DNA of 64,000 nucleotides. It comes from Acanthacorydalis orientalis. Lineage: Eukaryota > Arthropoda > Insecta > Megaloptera > Corydalidae. The notes beneath the pieces are model-generated. The model did not search any database, was not told where the DNA came from, and saw only the letters and a program-made list of their open reading frames with translations. Each line of letters opens with the position of its first letter. The first letter of the stretch is position 1. The position numbers and the translations under genes were made by a program. This document shows positions 1 to 12,863 of the stretch, one piece after another. The stretch covers positions 38,761,708 to 38,825,707 of the forward strand of contig CM068314.1 of NCBI GenBank assembly GCA_034766995.1, written 5' to 3'.

Positions 1-22
1 TTTTATATTATAAAGTACAAAC

Positions 23-719
23 CTTTTAAATCTTGAATCAGATTCAACATTTTTCTCCTACTTGCATCTTGTTCTGATATTAATGACTCAAAAGATTTTT
101 TTTCTTCATTGATCACATTCAAATCGGATCGTAGTCTTTCATTTTCTTTTTTCAGTGATACACATTCATCTTCTTTTTTCTGTAGGTCTGCTTTTAAAAT
201 TAAATTTTCACCTGAAAATGTTTGCAATTTCTTCTTTAATTCAATTATTTCAATTTCTACGTTACACATTTTACTGGTATTAAATTTCAAATCATTTTTT
301 AAATTTTCAATAATATCATCTTTTGTGTTGAATTTTTCATATTTTAATTTCAATTGATTTCTTTCAGAAACTAATTCATTTTTTTCACTTAACAATTCTT
401 GAACACTTTTGTTTAAATGTTTACATTTTTGCGTTAAATTTAAGAAATCTGATTTGAGTTGAGCATGTTTTTCTTGTAGTAATTGAAATCTTGATTTGAA
501 GTCATACGATGTTGGTTTTATTTTAATTGATTTTTGTTTTTCTGTATTGTTTTCATGTGAAAAAATTGATGTGGATTTCAAAGTCTTTGGGTTTGTTGAT
601 TGTTTTGATTTTTTATTAATAAATATGTCACTTTTTTTCATTTCTACAGAACTCTTTATATCTACTGATGACTTACTTCTCCGATTTATTTTGTTCATAG
701 CATTAACTTTGGTGCTCAT
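23..719 (-). CDS. Kinesin-14 (Ncd/KIFC1-like) first coding exon, partial gene
   Basis: The exon starts at an ATG (719-717, preceded by AAA) and reads open for 232 codons plus one base to a donor AAAAG|GTTTGT at 22. The first ~65 residues are basic and Ser/Lys-rich, like the microtubule-binding tail of kinesin-14. Residues ~75-232 are an uninterrupted heptad-like coiled coil rich in Leu, Glu and Lys. The exon ends in RRKMLNLIQDLKG, matching the neck just before the GNIRVFCRVRP-type start of the motor in C-terminal-motor kinesins; the final Gly codon is split G|GN as expected. Proteins of this family are minus-end-directed spindle motors that crosslink and focus microtubules in mitosis and meiosis. 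The motor exons lie outside the window, so ATP-binding motifs cannot be checked. The gene lies downstream of paxillin in the same orientation. Assignment rests mainly on the neck signature and layout; another coiled-coil protein is possible but less likely. Confidence 0.78.
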
Positions 720-2978
720 TTTGAAAAATGGGTTGTGATATTTTTATTAGTAATGTGTTTTTAATTGAAATTTGATATTTATTCCTCGATTGTAGTTTTT
801 TCAAAATATAATTATTTTTTTGATTATAAACAAAACTTGATAAATATACTTTTCCTTATAGTTAGAATACTGTACTATTTACATACAATACATAAATTGA
901 ATTAATAACTACAAATAGAATGTAATATTATGAATTACAAATATACGATAAAATAAGAAATCTTAAATCACTTACGCAAAAATCTTAAAGGTATTACGAA
1001 AAATTTTGCAATAACACTGAATAATTCAATAATTTTTCACATAATCATCTACAATTAAAATAAATATCTCAAATATTTTATACATAATAAATGACATTAG
1101 TAAATTTGCTCATTAAAAAATAAAAAAGAATCATATTCTTCTTCTTCTCATTATAAATATAGAATATTTTAATTTGTTGAATTATTTTTACAAGTTACAT
1201 ACTTTTAATATAGTAAATTATGTAAAAGCATTACTTTAATATGTTAACAAATTTTTGTGTTTTTATGTGTACATACACACATACACGCCATTATTATTTT
1301 TTATTGAATTTATTTTTTTTGTAAGATGAATCAAATCACTTCAATCTTTATAAGAATTACGTTATTAAAGTAAATTTTACTCAAAAATATTTAATTTATT
1401 TTTATAGTACTGAATATTCTAGTATGTATTTGTTTTGTTTCACAGAGAAAAAAATTTTATATTAAAAATGGTATTAATGAATTTATCAAACATATTTTTT
1501 TTTATTTTTTATTATTGTAAACTTGACATGAAACTTTTATTTTATTTTTATTTATATTAAAACAAATTATTTCTCAGTAATTAATGATACGTTATAAAAC
1601 AATCAATGACGTAAACAACAATTTATTACATCAAATTTTATACAAAAAATATATTAGTATAAAGCACATAAGATAAAAAATTACTGTATATTTAAGTATT
1701 AAAAATGGGATTTACTGAAAAATGCTGTAAATAATACAAATTAAAAAATGAAAAAATATTTAATATGAATATCGTTATGCTTTAAAGTTTTATATACAAG
1801 CCTTATATTCATACACTAATAAAATTAAATTTTTGAACAATAATGACAAATCCAACAATACATAATATACATTTTTAGATTTTTTTAATTTTGTGATAAC
1901 TTCAAAAGAATTTAAATATTTTACAAACAGCATGCTATAATGCTTGCCCCATTTTATGAGACAAATAAAATAGTATATTGGACATAAAAACCTTAGCCTA
2001 ATTTTGTCTTCATTGCCAATAGAGATAGAAGAAAGTACTTTTTTTGCCACTGTAAAATGAAAGTAATTTTTTTAGTGTTTTTGTATAGATACTTTGAACT
2101 ATAAATGAAATAATCAGTATAAATGCATGAATTTAAATATTGTAAGTAGTTTATCTCAATTAATCAAATTATTTTAAAGTTAAGCATATTTTTTCAGCTC
2201 GATTCAAGTAGTAAAAGATAAAATGTCAATTTTACAGTTGTACAAAGCACAAAATAGTTAATTCCAAAAGTATTATTATAATACTTAAAATTACATGCAA
2301 GTTTTATATTGAGTTTAAATGAAGAATCAAAACATAAGTATTGAAATTATGGACAAATGATATAACTTATATCTAAATAATATTAAAACTGAATTAACCC
2401 ACCTAAAATGTTCATTTTTATATAAATTTAATTTGGCACAAGAAGTATTATTACGTGATTCCATAAAAATATTAAACAAGCTTAATATGTTTTTCAATAG
2501 TACATCTATAATACTAATTGATTAAGATACTGTAATTAATATAAATGATATTTTAAATTTTATTAAAAAAAATATGTCAGTTTCCACTATCAATACAGTA
2601 TTTGATGAAAAAACTGAATAATTATTTAAATATTTATTACTTAACAATAATGAAAAATATTTGAATAGATTTTTTTCTGGACTAAATGACTATAGTGTAG
2701 TTATATCTTTTTACTTATTTTAATGATATTGTTAATACAATTAAATATCAAACTTAAAATCAATTATGAACAAATTCATTTTTTTCTGACTCATGATGTT
2801 TATGAACCAATAATATATAAAGTTTAGGTAAAAAAATATTTTTTTATATTCAAATATTGCTTGGTTATTGATTTAAAAATCAACTTTAAATAATTTTATA
2901 ATATTCATAGACTCTAAATTTTTGTATTGTGTACAAAAACATTAAAAAGATGCGAAGGACTGCTGATTTATTTTAAAT
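720..2978. other. Intergenic spacer between paxillin 3' end and kinesin-14 start
   Basis: The spacer is AT-rich and I see no convincing coding sequence in it. It must hold the paxillin 3' UTR (minus strand, from 2978 downward) and the kinesin 5' UTR and promoter. Minus-strand AATAAA hexamers occur at 2967-2972, almost touching the paxillin stop, and at 2633-2638. In sequence this AT-rich neither can be called the real signal. An 86-codon minus ORF at 1790-2050 has no recognisable features. Confidence 0.5.
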
Positions 2979-3245
2979 CTATCCAAAAAGCTTGTCAAAA
3001 CAAGCATGACAGTAAGGTTTATCATTCTGTTCTTTAAATGTGCCTTTATTAAGTTGTTTCAAGCAAAATGCGCAGACAAAATGTTCAGGATGAAATTTTC
3101 TAAACATTGCTGTTATACAGCGTCCTGTGATTGGCTTATGACAGCCAGCACATAGTGAACCACGTTTTGCATGGTAATGTGTTTCACAGTAAGGTAAACC
3201 TTCATGATCAAAGAAAGAACCTCCATGGAATGGTTGTCTGCAATC
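2979..3245 (-). CDS. Pax: Paxillin terminal exon A: end of LIM3 plus LIM4
   Basis: This exon follows acceptor TTTTAG|GATTGC in phase 0 and encodes 88 residues and a TAG stop at 2981-2979. It opens with [16 protein letters not shown] and ...PYCETH, the second zinc finger of LIM3. It continues with a full LIM4: [12 protein letters not shown], then [11 protein letters not shown] and finally [13 protein letters not shown] at the C-terminus, the characteristic paxillin ending. All LIM zinc ligands are present. In the paxillin family the LIM domains target the protein to focal adhesions and bind PTP-PEST and tubulin. It is an alternative to the exon at 4219-4326, which has the same acceptor phase and the same first bases, GATTGC. 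Confidence 0.95.
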   Translation of the reverse strand, partial: DCRQPFHGGSFFDHEGLPYCETHYHAKRGSLCAGCHKPITGRCITAMFRKFHPEHFVCAFCLKQLNKGTFKEQNDKPYCHACFDKLFG

Positions 3246-3975
3246 CTAAAACAAACAAAAATTAATATCTTGATATAAAAAGTAAATATACATTTTTTTT
3301 CCCATTACATATATGAATACACAGGTATGTACACATATAAATAAAAACACATTTACATTATACAAATAGAGATCCATTAATACACATATTGTATTTTTTT
3401 TATAATAAACAATAGTGGTAATAGTTTTTAATTATTTATAATAATGGACTTGAAAATAAGTAATAATTAAGAGATAGGAAAAATATTTATATAAGTTTTC
3501 TTGTAAATATTTAGTAAAACTTGAATACAGTACTTTTTAGACAAAGAAAAAATTCAAGAAACTAATAAAAAACATAATTTTCAATTAAATAGAAAGCATG
3601 ACGTTTTAAAAATCATTAATGAGTATAAATCATTAAATATTAAAAGAAATGTACATGTACACTATTTTTAAGTTTGAGTCACGATATTGTAACTTTTAGT
3701 TATATAAATAAAACGCATAACTTTTTATAGTTGAAATGTGCATGTTGTTTAACAACATTGAAACTTTCTCATTTATAGTAATTGCATTCTCAAAAAAAAA
3801 ACTAAAATAAAAGAAGTAATTTAAAATAATCTGACAATAAAAATAAATATATCATGGATTCATCCTAACATACATTTTCAACTTAATGAAAATGTACTTA
3901 TTTTAATAAGGCCTAAGATGCCTTTATAAGTTTTATTTTGTTTTTTATTATTTTTGTTTTTTTTTTAATTATTAT

Positions 3976-3986
3976 TTTATTTTATT
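3976..3986 (-). promoter_or_regulatory. Candidate poly(A) signal for the short paxillin isoform
   Basis: Two overlapping minus-strand AATAAA hexamers (tttatt on the plus strand, 3976-3981 and 3981-3986) lie about 235 bases downstream of the stop of terminal exon B. A transcript ending here would stop before terminal exon A. The position suits alternative polyadenylation, but the surrounding AT-richness makes chance occurrence likely. Confidence 0.3.
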
Positions 3987-4218
3987 ATTTTCAACTTTAT
4001 TTAAACTTAATACAAATAATATATTTCAAAATAAATATAACATAAGATTCTTTACTTATTTTAAATCATTTACTTTCATTGTCAGATCTTGCAGATGTTG
4101 AGATGTGCTAAATCTGTAGATGCTATGAAAGTGACAAGGTCAGGGGCATTTACATATCAGGGTCATAAGTGTTTGTTTTTTTATCAGGGAGGGCAGGGTA
4201 TCATCCATTTTTTTAACT

Positions 4219-4326
4219 TTATTCATCTTCTTCTGAGGCATCTTCATCAACTCCTACACATTTGGGACATACTGGTTTACCTTCCATTGCATAAAAAGAT
4301 TTTCCTTGAACCGCTTTCTTGCAATC
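4219..4326 (-). CDS. Pax: Paxillin alternative terminal exon B: swapped LIM3 finger, acidic tail, no LIM4
   Basis: After acceptor CCTATT-type (TAATAG|GATTGC on the minus strand), 35 codons and a TAA (4221-4219) are open in phase 0. This is exactly the phase left by the exon ending at 4670. The peptide starts DCKKAVQGKDFYAMEGKP, continues VCPKC and ends in the acidic VGVDEDASEEDE. Joined to the upstream exon it completes LIM3: RDC, 17 residues, then C-P-K-C, which is the spacing LIM zinc finger 2 requires and the same 17-residue spacing as exon A. The resulting protein lacks LIM4. Composition is clearly more GC-rich than the flanks. It is called from motif, phase and splice sites; transcript evidence is not available here. 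Confidence 0.82.
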   Translation of the reverse strand, partial: DCKKAVQGKSFYAMEGKPVCPKCVGVDEDASEEDE

Positions 4327-4642
4327 CTATTAAAATTAATATCTATATCTATTTTGTGTACTTTACTTTATTATATATATTTTTACAACTATTTTTATTT
4401 GAATAATTTGTTTTTCTTAAATTTTAAAAACAGCTTTATGCTTCAGATTAAACAACATTGTAATCTCATCATTTTTTTTATTAAAAAAGTGTTGAGCTGA
4501 CAATGTAATAAAAAGTTTTTAATACCAAAACATATATTAATTTCTGTACTTTTTTTAATGTAATTATATAGATGATGGAATCCTTTTCATAAACAGAATA
4601 CTTGCCATCTGGACATTACCTGTAATGAAAAGAAAAGTTTTA

Positions 4643-4933
<291 letters not shown>

Positions 4934-4946
4934 TTAGTCAAAATTA

Positions 4947-5174
<228 letters not shown>

Positions 5175-5192
5175 TTAAAAAGGTGACAATAC

Positions 5193-5453
5193 CTGTCCTA
5201 CGATAGGTTTGTCACAAGCACTGCAACACCCTTTCTGGGTGGTGTTAATCCCTTGACGGCTCATATCAGCTTGCAAGTTTCCAAGCATGGAGTCCAGTGG
5301 ATTTTGCTTCACTCTCGTAGTAGAAGTAGTTGAATAAGTTTGGATTTGCGTTTGCTGTTGCGACTGCGGACTAGACAGTGACTTAGTCGCTTTATTTGGT
5401 TTAGCGTAGGGTGAATCTGTGACTGTTTGATGTTGATGACTCCCTGTGTTGAG
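5193..5453 (-). CDS. Pax: Paxillin exon: linker, LD5 motif and start of LIM1
   Basis: The exon has 87 codons, phase 0, acceptor TTTTCAG|CTCAAC and donor GGACAG|GTATTG. A Gln/Ser/Thr-rich linker leads to [14 protein letters not shown], the LD5 motif, equivalent to LDSMLGSLQSDL of vertebrate paxillin. It then reads through QGINTTQKG into [12 protein letters not shown], the first zinc pair of LIM1. LD-to-LIM1 spacing resembles that of paxillin rather than leupaxin. Confidence 0.94.
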
Positions 5454-5689
5454 CTGAAAAAATACTAAACTTTTTATGATAGTTCAATTAAAAATAGTAT
5501 GTATATTAGTCGAGTTGTAAGAGTTTGTCAATTTTCATCAATGGTATGAATGTAGAATATTGAGAAATGTTTTGAACTATATGCAACTGTTATAGTGAAT
5601 AATAAACAAATGCAGTTCTGACCACTAACCAAATGCTTTAAGGAAGTATAATGTTGGTGATCTGAAAGTGGACTGAAAGAAACCTGCTA

Positions 5690-5815
5690 GCTTTTTACTA
5701 GAACAGTGGCAGAAATCCCCTTCCTCCTCTCCAGACTATCCCTCCCACTAGTCACGTATGTGAGCTATTTCTGGAGTGTGACAACCAAGAAAGGACAGGA
5801 GAGCACAAGCAATAT
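5690..5815. other. GC-richer patch in paxillin intron before the LIM exons
   Basis: This ~125-bp stretch in the 829-bp intron has balanced base composition, C-rich runs (cccc, cctcctctcc) and no simple repeats, unlike its AT-rich surroundings. No LIM or LD coding frame with splice sites is evident. It may be a conserved noncoding or promoter element, or a relic of a repeat. Confidence 0.25.
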
Positions 5816-6099
5816 ATATTCACTACAATAAGTGAGATTTAAATAAATAAAGAGAGATATACCCAAATAAATGGCTTTGAACATTACTTGTGTTTTTAAA
5901 ATTGATACTTATTTTTTATACTTTTACATCATACACTGTAATTTTAATATAATAAATAAATTATATTAAATAAGAATGAAATGTAATAATATGAAAAAAA
6001 TAATAGAAAATAAAAGTAATTTGAAAATTTATTTTAAAGTATTTTAAATATTTCTGTGAGTATAGTATATATGTATATACACATACATACACACAGATA

Positions 6100-6102
<3 letters not shown>

Positions 6103-6132
<30 letters not shown>
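6103..6132. repeat. (TA)n microsatellite
   Basis: Pure TA run in the paxillin intron, ending in an AATTATATA/TATAATT inverted flank, with an interrupted TA/CA-rich stretch on its 5' side. Confidence 0.9.
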
Positions 6133-6135
<3 letters not shown>

Positions 6136-6282
6136 GAAAATGTATTGGAAATGCATAAAAAAAAGACCGAATAATTTAAATTGAACAAGATTGAAAAAGG
6201 AGTTTATTCTGTAGTTTATCAAAAATTAAAGATGATAATAATTGTATGTGAGTGTATATGCAGTCTACATGATAAGTTTTAC

Positions 6283-6547
6283 CTTAAAGTCAGATAAAGT
6301 TGCCATAAGATCATCAAGTTCCTTTGTAGCAGAGGAAGCAGTAGCAGTACTACTACTCTGCTGGTATGGAGTACTAGTAACATAGTTGTTGGTTACTGTC
6401 TGATTGTATGTTTCATTTCGAGGTAATGTAGAATATCCTCCACCTCCACCTACGGTTTCAGTTTTCGTTTCTTTTACAGTTATTGTAACTTGTCTTGGTA
6501 AGGTATGAGATGCACCAGAACCATCAACTCCAATATGAGTATTATCA
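6283..6547 (-). CDS. Pax: Paxillin exon: LD4 motif
   Basis: Acceptor TTTTAG|TGATAA starts the exon in phase 1 (one base plus 88 codons) and donor TTTAAG|GTAAAA ends it in phase 0. The peptide is Ser/Thr/Gly-rich and ends TKELDDLMATLSDFK, closely matching vertebrate LD4 (ATRELDELMASLSDFK). LD4 is the helix bound by the FAK FAT domain and by GIT/PKL proteins. The upstream part contains NQTVTNNYVTSTPYQ, with Tyr residues that could be phosphorylated, although no classical YxxP is seen. Confidence 0.93.
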
Positions 6548-8193
6548 CTAAAATAAGAGTAAAAAAGTACTATTTCACAACATAGTCTTATTACTGTGCA
6601 TAAATCCGCACCCACAAATACATTTACACTCTTTTGTAAAAAATGTTTTCTGGTTATAAGTATTCAAAAATTAATCATAAATTATTGTGAATGTTGCTTA
6701 TGCATATTTCCTTAATCCTTAAATGCTAAGCTAGACAAAAATGTACAATATTTATCTTTTTTTTTAATTAATTTAATTAAAAAAATGATGAACATTTTGT
6801 TAGCATATATTTCATATCTTTAATATCATTATAATTCTATTATATTAACAAAAATTTATATTATATTAACATATTTAATAAATGAATAATTTTAAAAGTA
6901 AACACCTAAAGATTAAATTATAAGTGTAAAGAAAATAATTGATTGGCAAAAGCAATTTGTAATAAAAAAATATAATTAAGATTTTAATATAAATATTATT
7001 ACTATAAAAATTGGCGTTTATAGAAAATTAAATAAAATTTTATAAACAAAAGTTATAAAATAAAACTAGTCTAATGTGAACTTTATATTTCTAAGATGGC
7101 TATAAAAAGAAATATACTTTTCAGAATAAGTATATATATATAATCCACTATAAATCTTCAATATTTTAATATTACTGAAGCAACCTATTTTTTAAACGGA
7201 ATCATTTTTAAGAGCGTATCTCTACTTGAAAACATTGATTCAAAGTTAAATATATTCACAGGGTTAAGTTCTTTTGAATCTTTTTTATTACCGTTTTGAT
7301 ACGATTCAACTTGGAATAATTTTGGATTAATTTTGTTATTACAATTCTCGAAATTTTATTTCATTTAGTTTTTGTGTATTATTTATTAAATTACAAAAAC
7401 AACTTTCTTTGTTTAGTGATATGAAATATACTTTTTGTAAATATATGCGTTCTATACATGAAAAAGAGGATCATCTTAATGAAAAATAACAACTGAGTAT
7501 TGTAAATGTTGAAATACATATAAAACATATTTAAATACTATGTAAATAGTATAATAGTCCTTGTTAAATATATTTTTATTTGCCATTCAAAATTACAAAC
7601 CTAAAATTCAATGTCTGTTCTACAAAATAAATTCATAAATTTTAATAAAAGTGCATATCGCATATTAGATCCCTGAAGAACTGCACAATAAAAAAATATT
7701 TTATGAAAAAAATTTTTTTACAAAGAGTATTCTGAATATATCGATTCTTTTTAGATTTTCAATTATCATTTTTCTTTTTTGTGACTATTTTCAATTATAA
7801 AAAAACGTAAATTATGTTAAATATATTTAATTCTCCCCCTCAAAAAACATTATATAATTTTAATTTAAATAATCGAAAACTACAACAAACAATTTGAGTT
7901 TTTGAGAAACAATGAACGTAAAAATTATAGTTATATTCTAAATTTTATTAAGTATATAGTAGTATACTCATTTCTAAGTGAAATTATGAGTAGTGTATTG
8001 AACACAAAACGCTAAATATTGATAATGTATTACGCTGCTCGTAAGTTAAATATACACAAAAAATAATAAGTCGCTAAAGTATACCTAAGTATATTAATTT
8101 TCTTTACATGCTCTAATATGTATAAAAGTAATCATATATATTAAAGTTATGTATATAAACAAACACGCATGTACATAAATAGGTAAATGTGCC

Positions 8194-8380
<187 letters not shown>

Positions 8381-10062
8381 ATTCATACATAATACACACA
8401 CAGGCACACTCAAAACACATGCCCCTGTTTATGTAAAGATTTTGTGTGGATACATTTCTTCTTCAGATTTAGTAGACTGAAAATTATATTCAACTGAAAT
8501 ACTTTATGTGAACTATAATTCTATACTGATTACAATCATTCAGTTTGAAGTATTTGGGTTTAACATTTATTCTAAAATTTTCAACAATAGAAAAATCTAG
8601 CAAAATTATTATAACAATTATAAAAATTAAATATTTTTAAAATACAGAATATATATATATATCATTTTTCATTATCCGTACATAATTTTAGAATAATTTT
8701 ATAAGAGTATTATAGACGTTGCTTTATTAACTTTTAGAACTATTGTATTTTTTTGGTTTAAATCAGTTTCTTTCAATTGCGGTATGGAACTAATATTTAC
8801 TAACATATTAATCTCTCTGTATGTAAATGTAAATATATATATATATATAGTTTAAAGGTATTACATAACCAGAAATAAAATTCTATGAAATGCAAAAAAT
8901 ACACATTTTTTTAACAAAACGTATAAATACACGTTTTAAAAATATAATGTGATAAAAAAATTTTTTTAATTATTAATGTCATTATTGTTAACTGTGAAAA
9001 GTGAACAGGTACTTATGACGAAACTAAGAATCGTATGAAAACAATGTGTTTAATGTGTGTAAAAACACATATGTACATTAAATATGTTTTATTTGAAAAA
9101 AATAAATTACATGTTGCAAATATTCTTCAAAAATATGTTAAAACAAATTGCAGGTTTTTGACACAGATAATAAATCTAATGTAAAATAAGACACACTTAG
9201 GACAATCCGAACGAGTAAAGAAAAATATAAAAATAGCTTTTCATAAAATACAAAATGCTAAAAATAAATGTTAAAAGCTACCAACTCCCACGATCATCAA
9301 CGCATAATGTATACTGGCAGCTTGTGTTGAGAATTGAACATCTGCCAATTTAACGTATGCCAATTTTCGAACTACTCTTAAAATGCTTAATTAGTTTGGA
9401 TACCGACAATTGATAAAAAATGAAATGCATTTCTATCGACATCGTGAAGAAGAATATAATAAATATTAGAAAAAAACGATTGTATAATTTTCAGTGCTGA
9501 AAAATATGTTGATATTTTTGATAGAAATATAGATGTGATGATGAACATAGAAATAAAACATTTCAAAATTAATGTTTTACATTTCACAGCTGTTGTTTTT
9601 ATAAACAGAGTAGTAAATTACTAATTTGGCAAAGGGATATATTTACTACAGATATTATTATATAATTAAATTATGTAATATAATCTCAATTGGGGTTCCA
9701 TTAATATATATATATATATAACATTTCAGTTTTATAAATAAAACCCAATGCTTATTTATTAATATATCGAGAAAATAAAATTATAAATATAATATTTTCT
9801 TCAATGAAGACAAATTTCATATAGTCTCAAATCTATTATTACAGTAAAATAATAACTTCGAAAAAAATATTTGACACCTTTGTTCATAATTTTTTTTGTA
9901 GTTTTAAACCGAAATCAGTTCATGTGACATTTATATTGAAATTTAAATAAATTAATGATATGTATTAAATGAGAGGTATCACATAAATGATATTTAAGTA
10001 TTTTTACATTTACAAATATAACTTATAGTAATTACAATAAAATTAACAATTGAATATATGGA

Positions 10063-10064
<2 letters not shown>

Positions 10065-10155
<91 letters not shown>
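10065..10155. repeat. Compound (TA)n(GA)n microsatellite
   Basis: About 62 bp of TA passes directly into about 28 bp of pure GA. The tract can form both cruciform and purine-strand structures. Confidence 0.95.
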
Positions 10156-10160
<5 letters not shown>

Positions 10161-10970
10161 ATACAAGTATTATAAAAAGAATTAAAAATACATTGGTCAT
10201 ATAAAAAATACTTCAGTATATTAATAAAAATAATTTCTTTGTTAATAAACTTTGGTTTATTTTCTAATAGATAAACTTTTAAGATAATAGTTTTAATTTT
10301 ATTATATTTTAATTAAAGAGTTTAAAATTATGAACAATGTTAATATTTAAAATTGCCGATATTAATATTCTGTTATAGAATTAAAAACGTACTGTCTAGT
10401 ATTTGAATTTCCAAAACTATAAATATTTTAATCTAAAAAAATATTATAAACTAATTTTAATTATTTCGAGTAAAAAATTACATAAAGTAAATTACATTCC
10501 AGCTCGCGATTCTTTTTTTTATTTTGTAACATTCTTAAAGTATTTAATTACTATTTTAAGCAGAAGAATAGTTTAGTTTCATACAATTTTGCTCTTCATG
10601 TAATAATATTCAAATTCAAGGGCATTTAAAATAAAATATTGCATGTATTTTTGTTTCGCGTTTCTACTTGGTGTATGAAATTATTTTAATTTAATTTTAC
10701 ACGTTCATTCTCATATTTCGGAATTATGTCAATTACATAAAGTATTCTTGCTATACATTAACTAGATTTAATGAGTAAAGGACTTTTGTTTATGACATAC
10801 TTTTATTTACTTATATTAATTTACTTGTAGAATATAGAATTATTTTTTTGAAAATGTAGTTAATACACCTTGCGTGGGTTATTCTGAACTATATGTAATA
10901 ATAAGCATAATAAGTAATATAACAAACAAATAATATAATAGTATAATTTTGACAAACAACAATAACTCAC

Positions 10971-11103
10971 CCATTGGGAACAGCGCTATTCAATTCTTCA
11001 AGTAAAGTATCAACAGATGGACGATTTAATGTATCAGTGTTGGTTCTATGAGTAACACTAGTCGTAGCAATATAGCTTGGAACACCATTCAGCCCAGATG
11101 TAT
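10971..11103 (-). CDS. Pax: Paxillin exon: LD3 motif
   Basis: Acceptor TAATAG|ATACAT leaves two bases (AT) that complete a split Asp codon; 43 codons follow, and donor AATGG|GTGAGTT ends after two bases of a Gly codon. The peptide contains LNRPSVDTLLEELNSAVP, matching the vertebrate LD3 region (PSVESLLDELESSVP). Both junction phases agree with the exons at 12864-13083 and 6283-6547. Confidence 0.92.
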
Positions 11104-11508
11104 CTATTACAAAAAAAAAAACAAAAATTTTCAAATTCAAGCTAAATATATGACTTTTTTATAATCTGGTTTTTGTGAGACTGTATACATGATAATTATT
11201 TTAAAACATTTAAAAATATATTCTTTTTATTTACGTTTGAATCGTATTTCAAAGAAAGTAACAAAGTATATAATCACATGGCAACTTCTCAACATTGTCA
11301 TAATCAATGTGATATTATCTTTAAATATTAATGTGTGGCATACTTTTTTAACACGAAATTTCAACATTTGACATCTATTCAAAATTGAGATATTTTAGAG
11401 TGCATTTTTAGTTCTTTCTTGGCATTTAATACAAATGCATAATCAATAACGAATGTTAATTTTATACATATTAAAATTGGCATTAAGTTCAGTGGAAATG
11501 TTTAGATA

Positions 11509-11516
11509 GTGCCAAT
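11509..11516. repeat. Left target-site duplication of hAT MITE
   Basis: The 8-mer gtgccaat abuts the left end. It matches atgccaat at 11810-11817 in 7 of 8 positions, the length expected for hAT insertions. Confidence 0.65.
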
Positions 11517-11809
11517 CAGTGGCGCACTCAGGATTTAATCTCTATAGGGGTGGGGGGGGGGGAGTCAAACGGATGATTTTTTATAATGCGAATTCAATAA
11601 AATTCATTACGTGATTATAAAAATGTATTTAAAAAATAAAATCCAGTTTTCTTTTCTTTTCATAAATCTCTTGAATTACTTGTTATGGTTACATTAATCT
11701 TTTTGTGTATACATAGGGGATAGTGATAGGAGATTACATTAATCTCTCTGTGTATATAGGAGATTTGAAGGGGTTCCAGTGTCCCTTGCCTCCCGTGTGT
11801 GCACTACTG
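11517..11809. mobile_element. hAT-type nonautonomous element (MITE), 293 bp
   Basis: The left end CAGTGGCGCACTCAGG and the inverted right end CAGTAGTGCACACACGGG form imperfect terminal inverted repeats beginning CAGTG/CAGTA, typical of hAT elements. Eight-base near-identical duplications (g/atgccaat) flank the ends. The interior has no transposase frame. It carries a G-run (11546-11562) near the left end and two partial direct repeats around 'ttacattaatct...tgtgtata' (11690-11765). It sits within the paxillin intron between LD2 and LD3 exons. Confidence 0.72.
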
Positions 11810-12863
11810 ATGCCAATATGAACACATCTCTTTTTGTATTATTGTCAAAATTCTATATCTATTTATGGAGATTTAATTCAGTTAGAGAAAAACATCATTT
11901 AGTTACGACTGACTCATCACCATTTTTAGAAAATCTAAGATTATAGCATAAACAATTAAACAACATTTGAGCAAAAAATAAATGAAAATGAGACGTTATT
12001 CTCATTCAGTGCTTTTTTGATTTAAAACATCGCAAACATATTTTTTTGTTTATCCGGAATGTAAATCGCAAAACATAATTCAACGTTTTTGTCTCTTCAA
12101 ATACTCGAAGAATTAGATCGGTGAATTGATTAGACATTTTACAGAACATTAACAGTTAGCTTATCAGTGTCTGAAAGAACTAAAGATTATTTTATTTTTA
12201 GTCTTACGTCGAATATTCTATTTGCGGTAACGGAGCTAATGCCGATGTATGCTTGTTTTGTTAGATACATAAACTCAACTACTTTCATTAGTTATATTAA
12301 AAGATTTAATATCGATATAAAATATTTAATAAAATTAACTATCTTATAAAATGCACATAATATTATAAATAAATATTGTTATACTTTAACAGATTATTTA
12401 TTATTTTGTAATAAAAATAAATGTATTTTCAGCCTAAAAAATAAAATAAATTTATACATTTTGTACCAAAAACAAATCGTTTATTTTTTTTACATGCAAT
12501 TAAATTCTAATGTTTACATTGTTGATACAAAAAGGAATTCACGTATGATCTTAGAAACGCATACTTAATTGTATTTATATACATATGATTTTGATTTCAA
12601 ATAAATTACGATAAATAGTCAATAATACTGTGATGATTTATATTTATACAATTTTATAGCAGTGAATATTACGAAAATATATTTTTAAAAATAACTATAC
12701 TCGTTATAAAAAAAGAAAAATATTAATTAATCGAATGTTCTACGCATTTCGCTGACGCATCTTAAATCATAAATAATAATCCAATCGACTAATATTTTAT
12801 GTTTCATTGCATGAATGTGTTTTAAAAAACGAATATACTTAGTGAATAATATTCTATATTTAC

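Noticed and set aside
1790..2050. 86-codon minus ORF between paxillin and kinesin
   Set aside because: AT-rich, no motif; lies in expected UTR or spacer sequence.
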